Part shown: piece after piece, positions 42,359-52,608 of the stretch
Position numbering within the stretch: the first letter of the stretch is position 1
Layout: every line of letters starts with the position of its first letter
From: Planococcus versutus
GTDB taxonomy: Bacteria > Bacillota > Bacilli > Bacillales_A > Planococcaceae
Assembly: GCF_001186155.3 (NCBI RefSeq)
Contig: NZ_CP016540.2
Location: 2,396,001 to 2,460,000 of the forward strand
Direction: 5' to 3'
DNA: 64,000 nt
The notes under the pieces: generated by a model
Told to the model about the DNA's origin: nothing
The model's database searches: none
The model's input: the letters and a program-made list of their open reading frames with translations, nothing else
Translations under genes and position numbers: made by a program

Positions 42359-43059
42359 AGAACGCACACAACAAAAAAAGAATATATAAAAAATCACTTC
42401 TTCTTTTTTTCTCTAGTATTTTTATTATTTTTGGCTTGTGGTTCAGTACGACGAATACTGCTACTTTTGTAAAAGGGTATATGCTTTACAAAACTGGAAG
42501 CGTTGAAGCAAACGCTTTTAGTGGCAAAACCGAAAAGCAAAATCTCTCTCTTGAAATAGAAGACAAAGCTGCAAAACCAGAACCAGCCACTGAAAGTCAG
42601 AGTCAAAGTATAGAAACACCAAAACAATCGACTCTTTCTGATTATCCACAATCGCCTGACATTGGCGATTGGATGGGTGAATTGATCATTCCTAAGCTGG
42701 ATGCCAGTCTGCCGATTATACACGGTACAGACGAAGATGAGTTGGAAAAAGGGGTAGGGCATTTTGCGCAAAGTGTAATGCCTGGCGAAAACGATAATTC
42801 GGTTTTGTCTGGACATCGCGATACGGTTTTCCGTGATCTTGGGCAAGTCGGAAAAGGTGATTTGTTCATCGTCAAAACACACGCTGGAACTTTTACTTAC
42901 AAAGTTCGCTATGTGCGAATTGTTGATGAAGACGACAGAACGGTTATTGTGCCAAAACCAAAAGCTACTTTGACTGTGTCTACTTGCTATCCTTTCGATT
43001 ATGTTGGATATGCCCCAGATCGTTATATTTTAGTTGCAGACTTGGTTTCTAGTGAATAA
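42355..43059 (+). CDS. Class-D-like sortase
   Basis: A 234-residue membrane-anchored transpeptidase. One N-terminal helix (14-31) and a low-complexity spacer precede the sortase domain (about 105-230). His154 in LSGHRDT, Cys211 in VSTCYPF and Arg223 in APDRY form the catalytic set. The ATGA overlap with the acidic surface protein shows that this is its substrate: it should cleave LPXT-A and attach the protein to the wall. The context makes it a two-gene sorting cassette. Confidence 0.93.
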   Translation: MKNAHNKKRIYKKSLLLFFSSIFIIFGLWFSTTNTATFVKGYMLYKTGSVEANAFSGKTEKQNLSLEIEDKAAKPEPATESQSQSIETPKQSTLSDYPQSPDIGDWMGELIIPKLDASLPIIHGTDEDELEKGVGHFAQSVMPGENDNSVLSGHRDTVFRDLGQVGKGDLFIVKTHAGTFTYKVRYVRIVDEDDRTVIVPKPKATLTVSTCYPFDYVGYAPDRYILVADLVSSE

Positions 43060-43093
43060 AAAAAGAAATTCCCATTTCGGGAATTTCTTTTTT
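43057..43093. terminator. Terminator between sortase and protease genes
   Basis: AAAAAAAGAAATTCCC pairs with GGGAATTTCTTTTTT; it can serve both converging genes. Confidence 0.85.
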
Positions 43094-43116
43094 ATTTAAC
43101 TAAATTTTTGTAGTTT

Positions 43117-44568
43117 CTATTCGTTAATAACAATGTCGGACACATAGTAAAAACCATATTCATCCATTACAATGGTATAGGTTTTGTTGCGTTCTTGTAG
43201 AGATTCTTTGCCCGCTGCGTCTTTAAAATTGAAAGCTTCTTCTGTCGTGACGATGGCATGATCGTCAAAAATCTCGATTCCTGAAATTTCTAGCTTGGTA
43301 AAGTCGAAAGCCATCCCTTTACCTGAAATATCTGTAATGTACTCAGAGATTCCGTTATAAATGTCACTTTGATAAACAAGCAAGTTTTGAATATAGAAAA
43401 AGTCTTCTTCTTTCAATGCTGTCTCGTAGTAATAACGGAAATCGCCAATAAATTCACTTAAATTGGTTTCGTTGAAATTCATTTCTAAATCAACATCGTA
43501 TTCGTAATCTTCATCTTCGTATTTATCGAAATCTTCATAGACGCCAAAGATTTCTGCAACTTCTACAGTTGTCATTGGCGATGAAACCCATTTTGATAAT
43601 TGTTCATGCATAGAATACAAAGGAATTGAAAAGCCAATTGAATCGCCTTCTTCAATTACCAGTGAGTTGATGCCTACTACTTTTCCAGTTGTAGCATCTA
43701 CTAGAGGTCCGCCACTACTGCCTGGTGCAATTTTTGCATCAATTTGATAAATATCTTCATACGTAAATTCTTGGTAAAAGTCACGATCGATTCCGGTGAT
43801 ATACCCCAATGTTGCTGTATTTTCCATACCAGCTGGGCTACCCAGAGCGATGACTTCCGTTCCAACGGCAGTTGGTTCCATTTCAGCTTGTAACGGCGTA
43901 ATGCCTTCAAATGCGTCTACATGTATTAAAGCAATATCGGATTCTCCAGAAATCCCCACAACAGTTCCCGGATGATCTTGACCGTTTATGTTGCGAACGA
44001 CTACGTCCGTAAATCCGGCCACAGCATGCGCGTTTGTTACAACCATTCCCGTATCAGAAAACAAGAAACCAGATCCTTGTCCACCTTCAGTTAAAATGGT
44101 GTAAACTTTCTGCTGTGATTCTTTGATAATAGCTGTTTTTTCTTTTTTCTTGGGTTCTACTTTTTCTTCTTGTTCAGAAGGTGGTACGACATCTTCTACT
44201 TTTGTCACAGTACCCGCTGTTGGTTCTTCAGCTGGAACCGTTTCTTCTGGTTCTTCAACTTTCTCAACCACACCTGGTATAACGTCATCTTTATCTTCTG
44301 ATTCAAGCGGTTTGTCAGGTTCTACTGGTTTTTGTGGTTCTTTTTCAGCTGCCTGCTCTTGTTTCGGGGGTTCTGCTGTTTCTACATCATCTTTCATCAA
44401 CTGTGCAGATCCTATACCGATTCCTAACAATGTTAAAAGCAGTACAATGGCATAGATAAACTTACGTTTTTTCTGTTTTTTGCTACGCGTCTGAACTAGC
44501 GATTGACCGCAGTCTTTACAGAACTTTGAGCCTTCTGCATTTTTGGCTCCACAATTGTTACATGTCAT
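43117..44568 (-). CDS. Zinc-ribbon, membrane-anchored trypsin-like serine protease
   Basis: A 483-residue protein with an unusual plan. An N-terminal zinc ribbon (CNNC at 3-6, CKDC at 17-20) is followed by a membrane helix (about 37-54), a long Pro/Glu-rich spacer (60-145), and a trypsin-like protease domain with His181 (TNAHAVAGF), Asp211 (SDIALIHVD) and Ser285 (GSSGGPLV). A ~150-residue C-terminal domain replaces the PDZ domain of HtrA. The zinc ribbon would be cytoplasmic and the protease outside. ATG 44568 follows CAGGAGGTATAGCC. Possible role: quality control or processing of surface proteins. Confidence 0.88.
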   Translation of the reverse strand: MTCNNCGAKNAEGSKFCKDCGQSLVQTRSKKQKKRKFIYAIVLLLTLLGIGIGSAQLMKDDVETAEPPKQEQAAEKEPQKPVEPDKPLESEDKDDVIPGVVEKVEEPEETVPAEEPTAGTVTKVEDVVPPSEQEEKVEPKKKEKTAIIKESQQKVYTILTEGGQGSGFLFSDTGMVVTNAHAVAGFTDVVVRNINGQDHPGTVVGISGESDIALIHVDAFEGITPLQAEMEPTAVGTEVIALGSPAGMENTATLGYITGIDRDFYQEFTYEDIYQIDAKIAPGSSGGPLVDATTGKVVGINSLVIEEGDSIGFSIPLYSMHEQLSKWVSSPMTTVEVAEIFGVYEDFDKYEDEDYEYDVDLEMNFNETNLSEFIGDFRYYYETALKEEDFFYIQNLLVYQSDIYNGISEYITDISGKGMAFDFTKLEISGIEIFDDHAIVTTEEAFNFKDAAGKESLQERNKTYTIVMDEYGFYYVSDIVINE

Positions 44569-44877
44569 GGCTATACCTCCTGATGAATTAACATTTATTT
44601 CTTTAATTTCTACCATTATAGACCTTATAACGTCAAACAACTACTCAGGGTTGCAAGTTGTCATGAAGTCTTTCCATTTGTAATAAATCTAACTAGTTAA
44701 ACTATTGTTATTTGATATCGACTGGTCATGTGGTTATTACTCAAAATGATTGCTTTTTGAATAGCTAGCTAATGCACTTCTAATCGAAACGTATTCACAC
44801 CAGTAGGTAAAGCTCAAATTGGAATAGACCCATTTAGACATAGAAAAAGCCATTCTTTAAAGGAATGGCTGGTTTTG
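44569..44877. other. Intergenic region
   Basis: 309 bp upstream of the protease gene. The right end carries the hairpin listed at 44848-44870; otherwise I see nothing in it. Confidence 0.5.
44848..44870 (-). terminator. Terminator of the PAP2-like gene
   Basis: AGCCATTC pairs with GAATGGCT; the minus strand continues with TTTTTCTATG. Confidence 0.75.
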
Positions 44878-45429
44878 TTAATGAGAACGCGTCTTCCTGC
44901 GACCGTGTCCGTTGTGAGAAACTCGGTGTTTAGAAAGCACTTCTTTTTCTTTGATTTCACGCTCGCGGTTTTCGAGTGCTGCTGACACCAGTCCAAGAAC
45001 TGTACCAAACGCTGCGCCTGCTACAACTTCCACAGGCTGATGGCCAAGTAATTCTTTCAATTCTTTTTCACGTTGAACAAATTCAAAGCTTGGAAATTCA
45101 CCTGAGAATTTCACAAAACTGTCTTCTAGTTCATTAACCAATCGCGCAATTTCTCCTGTGTGACGACGAATGCCTTGTGCGTCGTACATAACGATGACAC
45201 CAAATATGATCGCAAGTGCCGTTTCAGTATGACGCGCACCTTTATTTGCAGCAACATAGGCTGCAAGTGCCGATACACCCGCTGAGTGAGAACTTGGCAT
45301 GCCTCCCGTAGTAAAGGCTTGTCTCCAATCCCACTCACCCGTTACGGTTTTATGTGTCACTATTTTTAGCGCTTGTGCCACGCCGATAGCACCTAGAGAG
45401 GTAATCATTCCTCTATTCATTCTTCTCAT
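44878..45429 (-). CDS. Divergent PAP2-family membrane protein (YuiD-like)
   Basis: A 183-residue protein of the divergent PAP2 family (COG1963). It has AFTTGGMPSSHSAGVSALAAY, the family's PSSH phosphatase-like motif, MYDAQGIRRHTGEIA, and a late hydrophobic segment followed by a basic, His- and Arg-rich tail (RVSHNGHGRRKTRSH). Bacillus YuiD is the prototype; the substrate is not established. ATG follows GGAGGACGAGCAA. Confidence 0.88.
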   Translation of the reverse strand: MRRMNRGMITSLGAIGVAQALKIVTHKTVTGEWDWRQAFTTGGMPSSHSAGVSALAAYVAANKGARHTETALAIIFGVIVMYDAQGIRRHTGEIARLVNELEDSFVKFSGEFPSFEFVQREKELKELLGHQPVEVVAGAAFGTVLGLVSAALENREREIKEKEVLSKHRVSHNGHGRRKTRSH

Positions 45430-45542
45430 TTGCTCGTCCTCCAGTCATCAGTTTGGCAACCTGCCGCTACCATTCAATATACTTCTTTACCCATTTTGAC
45501 TATAGAATATGTTTATTCGAATAAAAAAGAGTGTTTTTTACT

Positions 45543-46634
45543 TTACAGATTTAAGGTTTTCAATTTTTCGTCTAACCATTCAAAAAGCACTTTTACTTTT
45601 TGCTTTGGAATCTGCTCGTATTGATCACCAATACTTATTTCAAACGAACAACCTTGCTCTTCATTGTTTAAATAACCAGCTACTCCTACATTCATAATTT
45701 CTTGAGCTTGCGCTAGTATCGGAGCGATTTCCTGTGCTTGCTTTTCAAAACGAACATGAAACATATTCGTCACAGGCACTTCAGGAATAGTAGATATTCC
45801 GTCACACGCATTAAAAAGCGCTGCCAATTCCTTGGCTTGCACGTAATAATCGGCCATACGATCCTTACGCTCCGCAAAGTACTTTTCTGCTGTCATGATA
45901 TATGGATACATCGAAATCAAATCGCCACCATACCGTCTTTTCCATATTTTTGATTGTGCCACGAAATCGTGATCACCTGCTAAAATAGCTCCTGCGATTC
46001 CTCCAATTCCTTTGTACATAGACAAATACACCGAATCAAATAAAACACAAATTTCTTTGATTGTTTTTTCGTAGTATGGAAGACACTCTAAAATTCGTGC
46101 GCCATCTAAATGCAGCTTGATGCCTTGTTGACGGCAATATTTCGAAATTTCTACAAGCGTTTGAAAGCTCGGCAATTGCCCACCAATTTCACGTTGCGGC
46201 AATTCCAGCAGTAAACAAGCAATATCTTGTTTCATATTCGTTACATCTTCTAGTTCAATCACGCGATCTTTGTCTGCTAATAATATCGGCTGAATTCCAT
46301 GCAATTTTTTCAACCCGTCTTCTTCATTGATTTCTAAGTGACTTAGTGGATGGTAAGCAACTTTTTTACAGTCTTTTTCATCACACCAAATCCGCAAAGC
46401 AATTTGCTGTGCCATGGTACCACTCGGGAAAAACACAGCTGCCTCTTTTCCTAAGAAATTTGCCATTTTTTTTTGAAACCCTTCAATGACTAGACCACTG
46501 CCATATTTATCACTGTTGATCGTACCGTCTACTGACTCGAAGACATTTTTTAAAACGGCTATATTTCTAGGTCCATGTCCTGTTAATTGATGCGGTGTAT
46601 CTTCGTAGCTTTTCACTAATTCAATCGAGTTCAT
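45543..46634 (-). CDS. ltaE: Threonine aldolase / beta-eliminating lyase family
   Basis: A 363-residue PLP enzyme of the threonine aldolase group, splitting threonine or allo-threonine to glycine and acetaldehyde. Visible are YGSGLVIEGFQKKMA, FFPSGTMAQQIAL, LHLDGARI with the PLP-contacting Asp177, and the Schiff-base lysine Lys208 in SMYKGIGG. It departs from standard LtaE in the motif after the lysine (GIGGIAGAIL), so specificity is uncertain. ATG follows GAGGAGCCGATCTA; it stands alone. Confidence 0.82.
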   Translation of the reverse strand: MNSIELVKSYEDTPHQLTGHGPRNIAVLKNVFESVDGTINSDKYGSGLVIEGFQKKMANFLGKEAAVFFPSGTMAQQIALRIWCDEKDCKKVAYHPLSHLEINEEDGLKKLHGIQPILLADKDRVIELEDVTNMKQDIACLLLELPQREIGGQLPSFQTLVEISKYCRQQGIKLHLDGARILECLPYYEKTIKEICVLFDSVYLSMYKGIGGIAGAILAGDHDFVAQSKIWKRRYGGDLISMYPYIMTAEKYFAERKDRMADYYVQAKELAALFNACDGISTIPEVPVTNMFHVRFEKQAQEIAPILAQAQEIMNVGVAGYLNNEEQGCSFEISIGDQYEQIPKQKVKVLFEWLDEKLKTLNL

Positions 46635-46720
46635 TAGATCGGCTCCTCTACTAGTCAGGCTAATTTTTTCTAACTATACCACGAATTTAGAACTTGCTGT
46701 ATTCACGGGTTCCATTTAAA

Positions 46721-46758
46721 AATCCCGTCTACAGTCATGGTTGACAATAGACGGGATT
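46721..46758 (-). terminator. Terminator of glpD
   Basis: AATCCCGTCTA (46721-46731) pairs with TAGACGGGATT (46748-46758); TTTTTAAAT follows on the minus strand. Confidence 0.85.
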
Positions 46759-46766
46759 GACTTTAT

Positions 46767-48443
46767 TTAGTTTAAACTTTGAGAAGAAACAGCAACAGGA
46801 TGAGTGGCTTCATCGAGTAGGCCAACTAATTCAGCACGATATTCTTCTGTTTGTTCATCGCTCCACACGAGCATTTTGCTCATATAAGCAATAACCTTTT
46901 CTTTGTGGGCATGTACCCAATGGATATCAAAAAACAAAGCACCGGTACGACGAATAAAGAAGTCGATTGGTTTGTATGCAGATTCGTATTCCATTGAATA
47001 ACGCAACATTGCATAAACGATAGGATCGAGTCCAGCTTCTGCTGCAGCATCTTGTCCGACTGTGTAGAAATGAAGAACTTTGTCGACGTTTGCACCATAG
47101 CGGCTGACAAGCATATTCATCACACCAGCTGTCAGTCCCATGCCGCTTGCTTGTTGAACACGGTCTTTTCTAAATGCTTCAAAGCCGATCGAGCCGCCTA
47201 CTTCGCCACCAGAAATCGGCAAACGTTTTGTGGAGCTCTTCGGATACTTACTACCTTCTTCTTTTTGCAATTGCTCAGCAACTAAATTGACAATGCTTTC
47301 ACCCATTTTACGGTAGCCTGTTAATTTACCGCCCGCAATTGAAATCAATCCAGATTCTGAAACAAAAATTTCATCTTTACGTGAAATTTCAGAAGGGTCT
47401 TTGCCTTCTTCGTGAATCAATGGACGCAAGCCAGCCCAGCTTGATTCAACATCTTCTTTTGTGATTTTCACTTCAGGGAACATAAAGTCAACCGCTTTTA
47501 ATACATAATCACGATCTTCTTCTGTCATTGTTGGATGCGCAATGTCTTGATCGTAAACCGTATCCGTTGTCCCTACGTAGACTTTGCCTTGACGCGGAAT
47601 CGCGAAGGCCATTCGACCGTCTGGCATATCAAAATAAATGGCTTGTTTCATCGGGAAACGGCGACCATCAAAAACTAAGTGAATCCCTTTTGTTAAGAGC
47701 AAGGTTTTCCCGAATTTTGAATGATCTTTGTCACGCAGTGTATCTACCCAAGGTCCCGCTGCGTTGACGATTTTTTTCGCAAACAATTCGTGAATCGTAC
47801 CGTCAATTTGATCTTCTACACGAATGCCGATTGTTTTTCCATTTTCGTAAATAAAGCTTTTTACTTTTGCATAGTTCATCGCCATTGCGCCTTTTTCAAC
47901 AGCCTTTTTCATCACTTCCATTGTTAAGCGGGCATCATCTGTTTTGTACTCAACGTAATAACCGCCGCCTTTAATGCCTTTTTTCTTTAATAAAGGTTCG
48001 CGGCGCAAAGTTTCTTCTTTACTCAGCATTTTGCGACGTTCATCTTTTTTTACGCCTGCTAAAAAGTCATACACGCGTAAGCCGAGATTTGTACTTAACG
48101 GACCAAAAGTTCCGCCTTTGTAAAATGGCAGCAACATCCATTCTGGAGTTGTTACATGCGGTCCATTTTCATACACAATTTCGCGTTCTTTCCCAACTTC
48201 GGCAACCATTTTCACTTCAAATTGCTTTAAGTAACGCAACCCGCCGTGAACCAATTTTGTTGAACGACTGCTAGTGCCGGCTGCAAAATCTTGCATTTCG
48301 ACTACAGCAACATTCATGCCCCGTACTGTCGCATCAAGCGCAATTCCAGCGCCTGTAATTCCGCCACCGATTACCAACACGTCTAATTGCGTGTTTTTCA
48401 TTTGTGTATAACGTTCGTTTCTGTTTAAACTAGAAAATTTCAT
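46767..48443 (-). CDS. glpD: Aerobic glycerol-3-phosphate dehydrogenase GlpD
   Basis: A 558-residue FAD enzyme at the membrane that oxidises glycerol-3-phosphate to dihydroxyacetone phosphate and feeds electrons to the quinone pool. The FAD-binding VLVIGGGITGAGIALDA is near the N-terminus, followed by GTSSRSTKLVHGGLRYLKQF and NAAGPWVDTLRD. Length matches Bacillus GlpD. ATG follows AAGGAGCAATAGACTT. The 207-bp leader upstream contains a long hairpin of the GlpP-controlled type. Confidence 0.95.
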   Translation of the reverse strand: MKFSSLNRNERYTQMKNTQLDVLVIGGGITGAGIALDATVRGMNVAVVEMQDFAAGTSSRSTKLVHGGLRYLKQFEVKMVAEVGKEREIVYENGPHVTTPEWMLLPFYKGGTFGPLSTNLGLRVYDFLAGVKKDERRKMLSKEETLRREPLLKKKGIKGGGYYVEYKTDDARLTMEVMKKAVEKGAMAMNYAKVKSFIYENGKTIGIRVEDQIDGTIHELFAKKIVNAAGPWVDTLRDKDHSKFGKTLLLTKGIHLVFDGRRFPMKQAIYFDMPDGRMAFAIPRQGKVYVGTTDTVYDQDIAHPTMTEEDRDYVLKAVDFMFPEVKITKEDVESSWAGLRPLIHEEGKDPSEISRKDEIFVSESGLISIAGGKLTGYRKMGESIVNLVAEQLQKEEGSKYPKSSTKRLPISGGEVGGSIGFEAFRKDRVQQASGMGLTAGVMNMLVSRYGANVDKVLHFYTVGQDAAAEAGLDPIVYAMLRYSMEYESAYKPIDFFIRRTGALFFDIHWVHAHKEKVIAYMSKMLVWSDEQTEEYRAELVGLLDEATHPVAVSSQSLN

Positions 48444-48551
48444 AAGTCTATTGCTCCTTTTTATACTAAATTTGATTCTTACCGGTTAATGTTCGCTAGT
48501 CATAGCGATAGAAAAAAGAGATCTGTAACGTGTATACCCATTTTTCCATAT

Positions 48552-48610
48552 AAAAAGAGAGATCCAGGCACAGCTGCAGAATTTTTTCTGCAAAACTGGC
48601 TTGGTCTCTC
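48552..48610 (-). promoter_or_regulatory. glpD: glpD leader terminator, candidate GlpP antitermination site
   Basis: On the minus strand GAGAGACCAAGCCAG (up to 48610) pairs with the distal CTGG-TCTCTC around a TTCTGCAG/CTGCAGAA inner helix and is followed by TTTTT (48552-48556). It lies 110-170 bases before the glpD start. Just upstream is CGGAGAC, also found before the glpF leader hairpin. In B. subtilis GlpP with glycerol-3-phosphate lets transcription pass such a terminator. Confidence 0.75.
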
Positions 48611-48650
48611 AAAGTCTCCGGCCGTATATCTCTCGTTATTAACTTTTAGG

Positions 48651-51006
<2,356 letters not shown>

Positions 51007-51055
51007 CGTTTTGCACCCCTTTGTTTTTTAGCTTCAGAACTCTTTTAAAGAACAC

Positions 51056-51115
51056 AAAAAGACCCACACTGAATCACACACTTTTACAGAAAAAGTGGTT
51101 GTTTCAGTGCAGGTC
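51056..51115 (-). promoter_or_regulatory. glpF: glpF leader terminator, candidate GlpP antitermination site
   Basis: GACC.GCACTGAA-type arms (51061-51073 and 51103-51115) enclose an inner CACTTTT/AAAAGTG helix, followed on the minus strand by TTTTT (51056-51060). CGGAGAC immediately precedes the outer arm, as in the glpD leader. Together with glpP next door this marks GlpP-dependent antitermination. Confidence 0.78.
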
Positions 51116-51153
51116 TCCGTTATCTCCAACACAGTTCTTAACTTGTAAGTATT

Positions 51154-51182
51154 AAGTTATCAGTTAATGAAAACGCTGTCAA
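51154..51182 (-). promoter_or_regulatory. Promoter of glpFK
   Basis: On the minus strand TTGACA (51177-51182), 17-bp spacer, TAACTT (51154-51159). The -35 hexamer overlaps the cre site. The promoter starts four bases beyond the glpP stop region. Confidence 0.65.
51168..51181. promoter_or_regulatory. cre site (CcpA operator) over the glpFK promoter
   Basis: TGAAAACGCTGTCA fits the TGWAANCGNTNWCA consensus at every position and covers the -35 region, where CcpA would repress glycerol uptake in the presence of better sugars. Confidence 0.85.
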
Positions 51183-51185
51183 CTA

Positions 51186-51731
51186 TTATATTTTCCACAG
51201 TTCTGGTTGGGATGTTGAAATGGCTTTTGCTCCACCGTTGTAAGCCAGTTGAATATCTTCTTGTGTTCGAATCAATCCTCCCGCAATAACAGGTATACCT
51301 GTCTTATCAAAAACCTCTTTAATGACAGACGGGATAATTCCAGGTAAAATCTCAATATAATCTGGCTTGACTTGATTGATCAACTTAATGTTGTGTTCAA
51401 GCGCTTGACTATCGAGTAAGAACAACCGTTGAATCGTCAGCAACTTATTTTTCTTTGCTAACGCAATCACATTACTTCGTGTTGACACTACTCCATCTGG
51501 TTTAACTTCTCTTACTAAATACTCAAAGCCATAAGCATCTGTTTTTAGCCCTTGGATCAAATCAACATGTAAAATAACTTTTTTGTTCGCTTTTTTTGCT
51601 ACCAACACTAATTGTTTTAACTGCGCCAAGCGGATTTCCAGAAAAATAATGTATTCGTGATCGCTCTTCAACAAGCGTTCAAATTCCTTCATATTGCGCA
51701 ACACAGGCAAAACGCCCTTCAGTTCATGCAC
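51186..51731 (-). CDS. glpP: Glycerol uptake operon antiterminator GlpP
   Basis: A 181-residue TIM-barrel-like regulator that binds glycerol-3-phosphate and leader RNA of glp transcripts. Family marks are GVLPVLRNMKEFE, ILHVDLIQGLKTD, VSTRSNVIALAKK and EILPGIIPSVIKEV, closing with IPVIAGGLI. Start is GTG 51731, seven bases after AAAGGGGG. It lies 24 bases after the YciI-like gene and directly upstream of the glpFK promoter. Confidence 0.95.
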   Translation of the reverse strand: MHELKGVLPVLRNMKEFERLLKSDHEYIIFLEIRLAQLKQLVLVAKKANKKVILHVDLIQGLKTDAYGFEYLVREVKPDGVVSTRSNVIALAKKNKLLTIQRLFLLDSQALEHNIKLINQVKPDYIEILPGIIPSVIKEVFDKTGIPVIAGGLIRTQEDIQLAYNGGAKAISTSQPELWKI

Positions 51732-51755
51732 TTGATTTCCCCCTTTAAGTCAATG

Positions 51756-52034
51756 CTACTTTTCATATTCATTTGCCCAACTAGCATCCCACTCAAAAAT
51801 TTCGTACTTTCTAGCGGAGCCTGCAACGTATGGATCTTCCTTCACCAATGCTTCGCAGGCTTGACGCGATTCAGCCTTATAAATAACCAATCCTCCAGAA
51901 CCATCCGTAAATTTCCCATTCGCAACCACTTTTCCAGTATTGCGCATCTCTTCTAGAAACTTTAAATGCTGCGGACGAAACTCTTTACTTTTGGCAACGT
52001 CTTTCATTGGTAACAACACAGCGAAATATTTCAT
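51756..52034 (-). CDS. YciI-family protein
   Basis: A 92-residue ferredoxin-like small protein of the YciI family (KYFAVLLPMKD, HLKFLEEMRNTGKVVANGKF, DPYVAGSARKYEIFEWD). Members have a conserved His-Asp pair and putative catalytic roles, but no settled function. ATG follows AAAGGAGATTTTTT and a TATAAT lies at 52054-52059 on the minus strand. It may be transcribed with glpP, which begins 24 bases later. Confidence 0.85.
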   Translation of the reverse strand: MKYFAVLLPMKDVAKSKEFRPQHLKFLEEMRNTGKVVANGKFTDGSGGLVIYKAESRQACEALVKEDPYVAGSARKYEIFEWDASWANEYEK

Positions 52035-52608
52035 AAAAAATCTCCTTTACTCCATTATAGTAAGCCCATTAAAAAAAGTCTGTTTTCTTTATGAGTTTTG
52101 CTCGATAAACACGTATATATGTTCCATTTTTTGGATATACTGTCCAAACTCATTAAAATACTGTCCAAATTCTAAAAATACTGTCCGTTCCAGACCAAAT
52201 ACTGTCCACTTTCACTTATTTACTGTCAAAGCTCTTAGAATAGTATAATCTAGAGCTGTCTATACATCCTTCATAAAGAGCTGATTGGCTACCAAGATGA
52301 CTAAAGGTGGCCTATTTATTAATTAACGTTTTATTATTTTTCCCAATAAGTTGTTACCTTGTGGAGGAAGCAACAGAATTGACCTTGGATTGAATGCTAA
52401 ACAGATTTTGTTGTCTATTCTTCATCGTCTTGTCAGTACCGGAGATGCTTTTCAAACACATAGTGGCATTGCCGTTTGGGATAGATGTAAAGTTCTTTTT
52501 CCATTCCCTGCTTTGTGTCTTTTAAGACTAAGCTAACATGCCCGTTATCCGCTATCTATTCCCTCGCGCGAGAGCTATAATTACAGTAAGAATAAAGGAG
52601 GAGTGACC
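52035..52608. other. Intergenic region with phased repeats; no gene seen
   Basis: 574 bp between divergent genes. The left part has the TATAAT of the YciI gene and the repeat array at 52137-52227. The right part (52250-52600) has no convincing gene; a 61-codon frame near 52351 has poor start signals. A palindrome CTCGCGCGAG at 52563-52572 lies upstream of a TATAAT at 52576-52581 before the DUF2157 gene. Confidence 0.5.
52137..52227 (+). repeat. Five direct ACTGTCC repeats at two-helical-turn spacing
   Basis: ATACTGTCC occurs at 52137, 52158, 52178 and 52199, and a variant TTACTGTCA at about 52219. Steps are 21, 20, 21 and 20-21 bp, so all lie on one face of the helix. The last copy occupies the -35 position of a TATAAT at 52244-52249. 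The layout suggests cooperative binding of an activator or repressor. Confidence 0.75.

Noticed and set aside
42394..42882. 162-codon open frame antisense to the sortase gene
   Set aside because: It lies wholly opposite a gene with intact catalytic motifs and has unlikely composition and no start signal.
52137..52227. CRISPR-like array at the phased ACTGTCC repeats
   Set aside because: Repeat unit is only 9 bp with 12-bp spacers; too small for CRISPR and fits a protein-binding array.
52351..52536. 61-codon frame before the DUF2157 gene
   Set aside because: Non-ATG start without spacing to a ribosome binding site and no recognisable motif.
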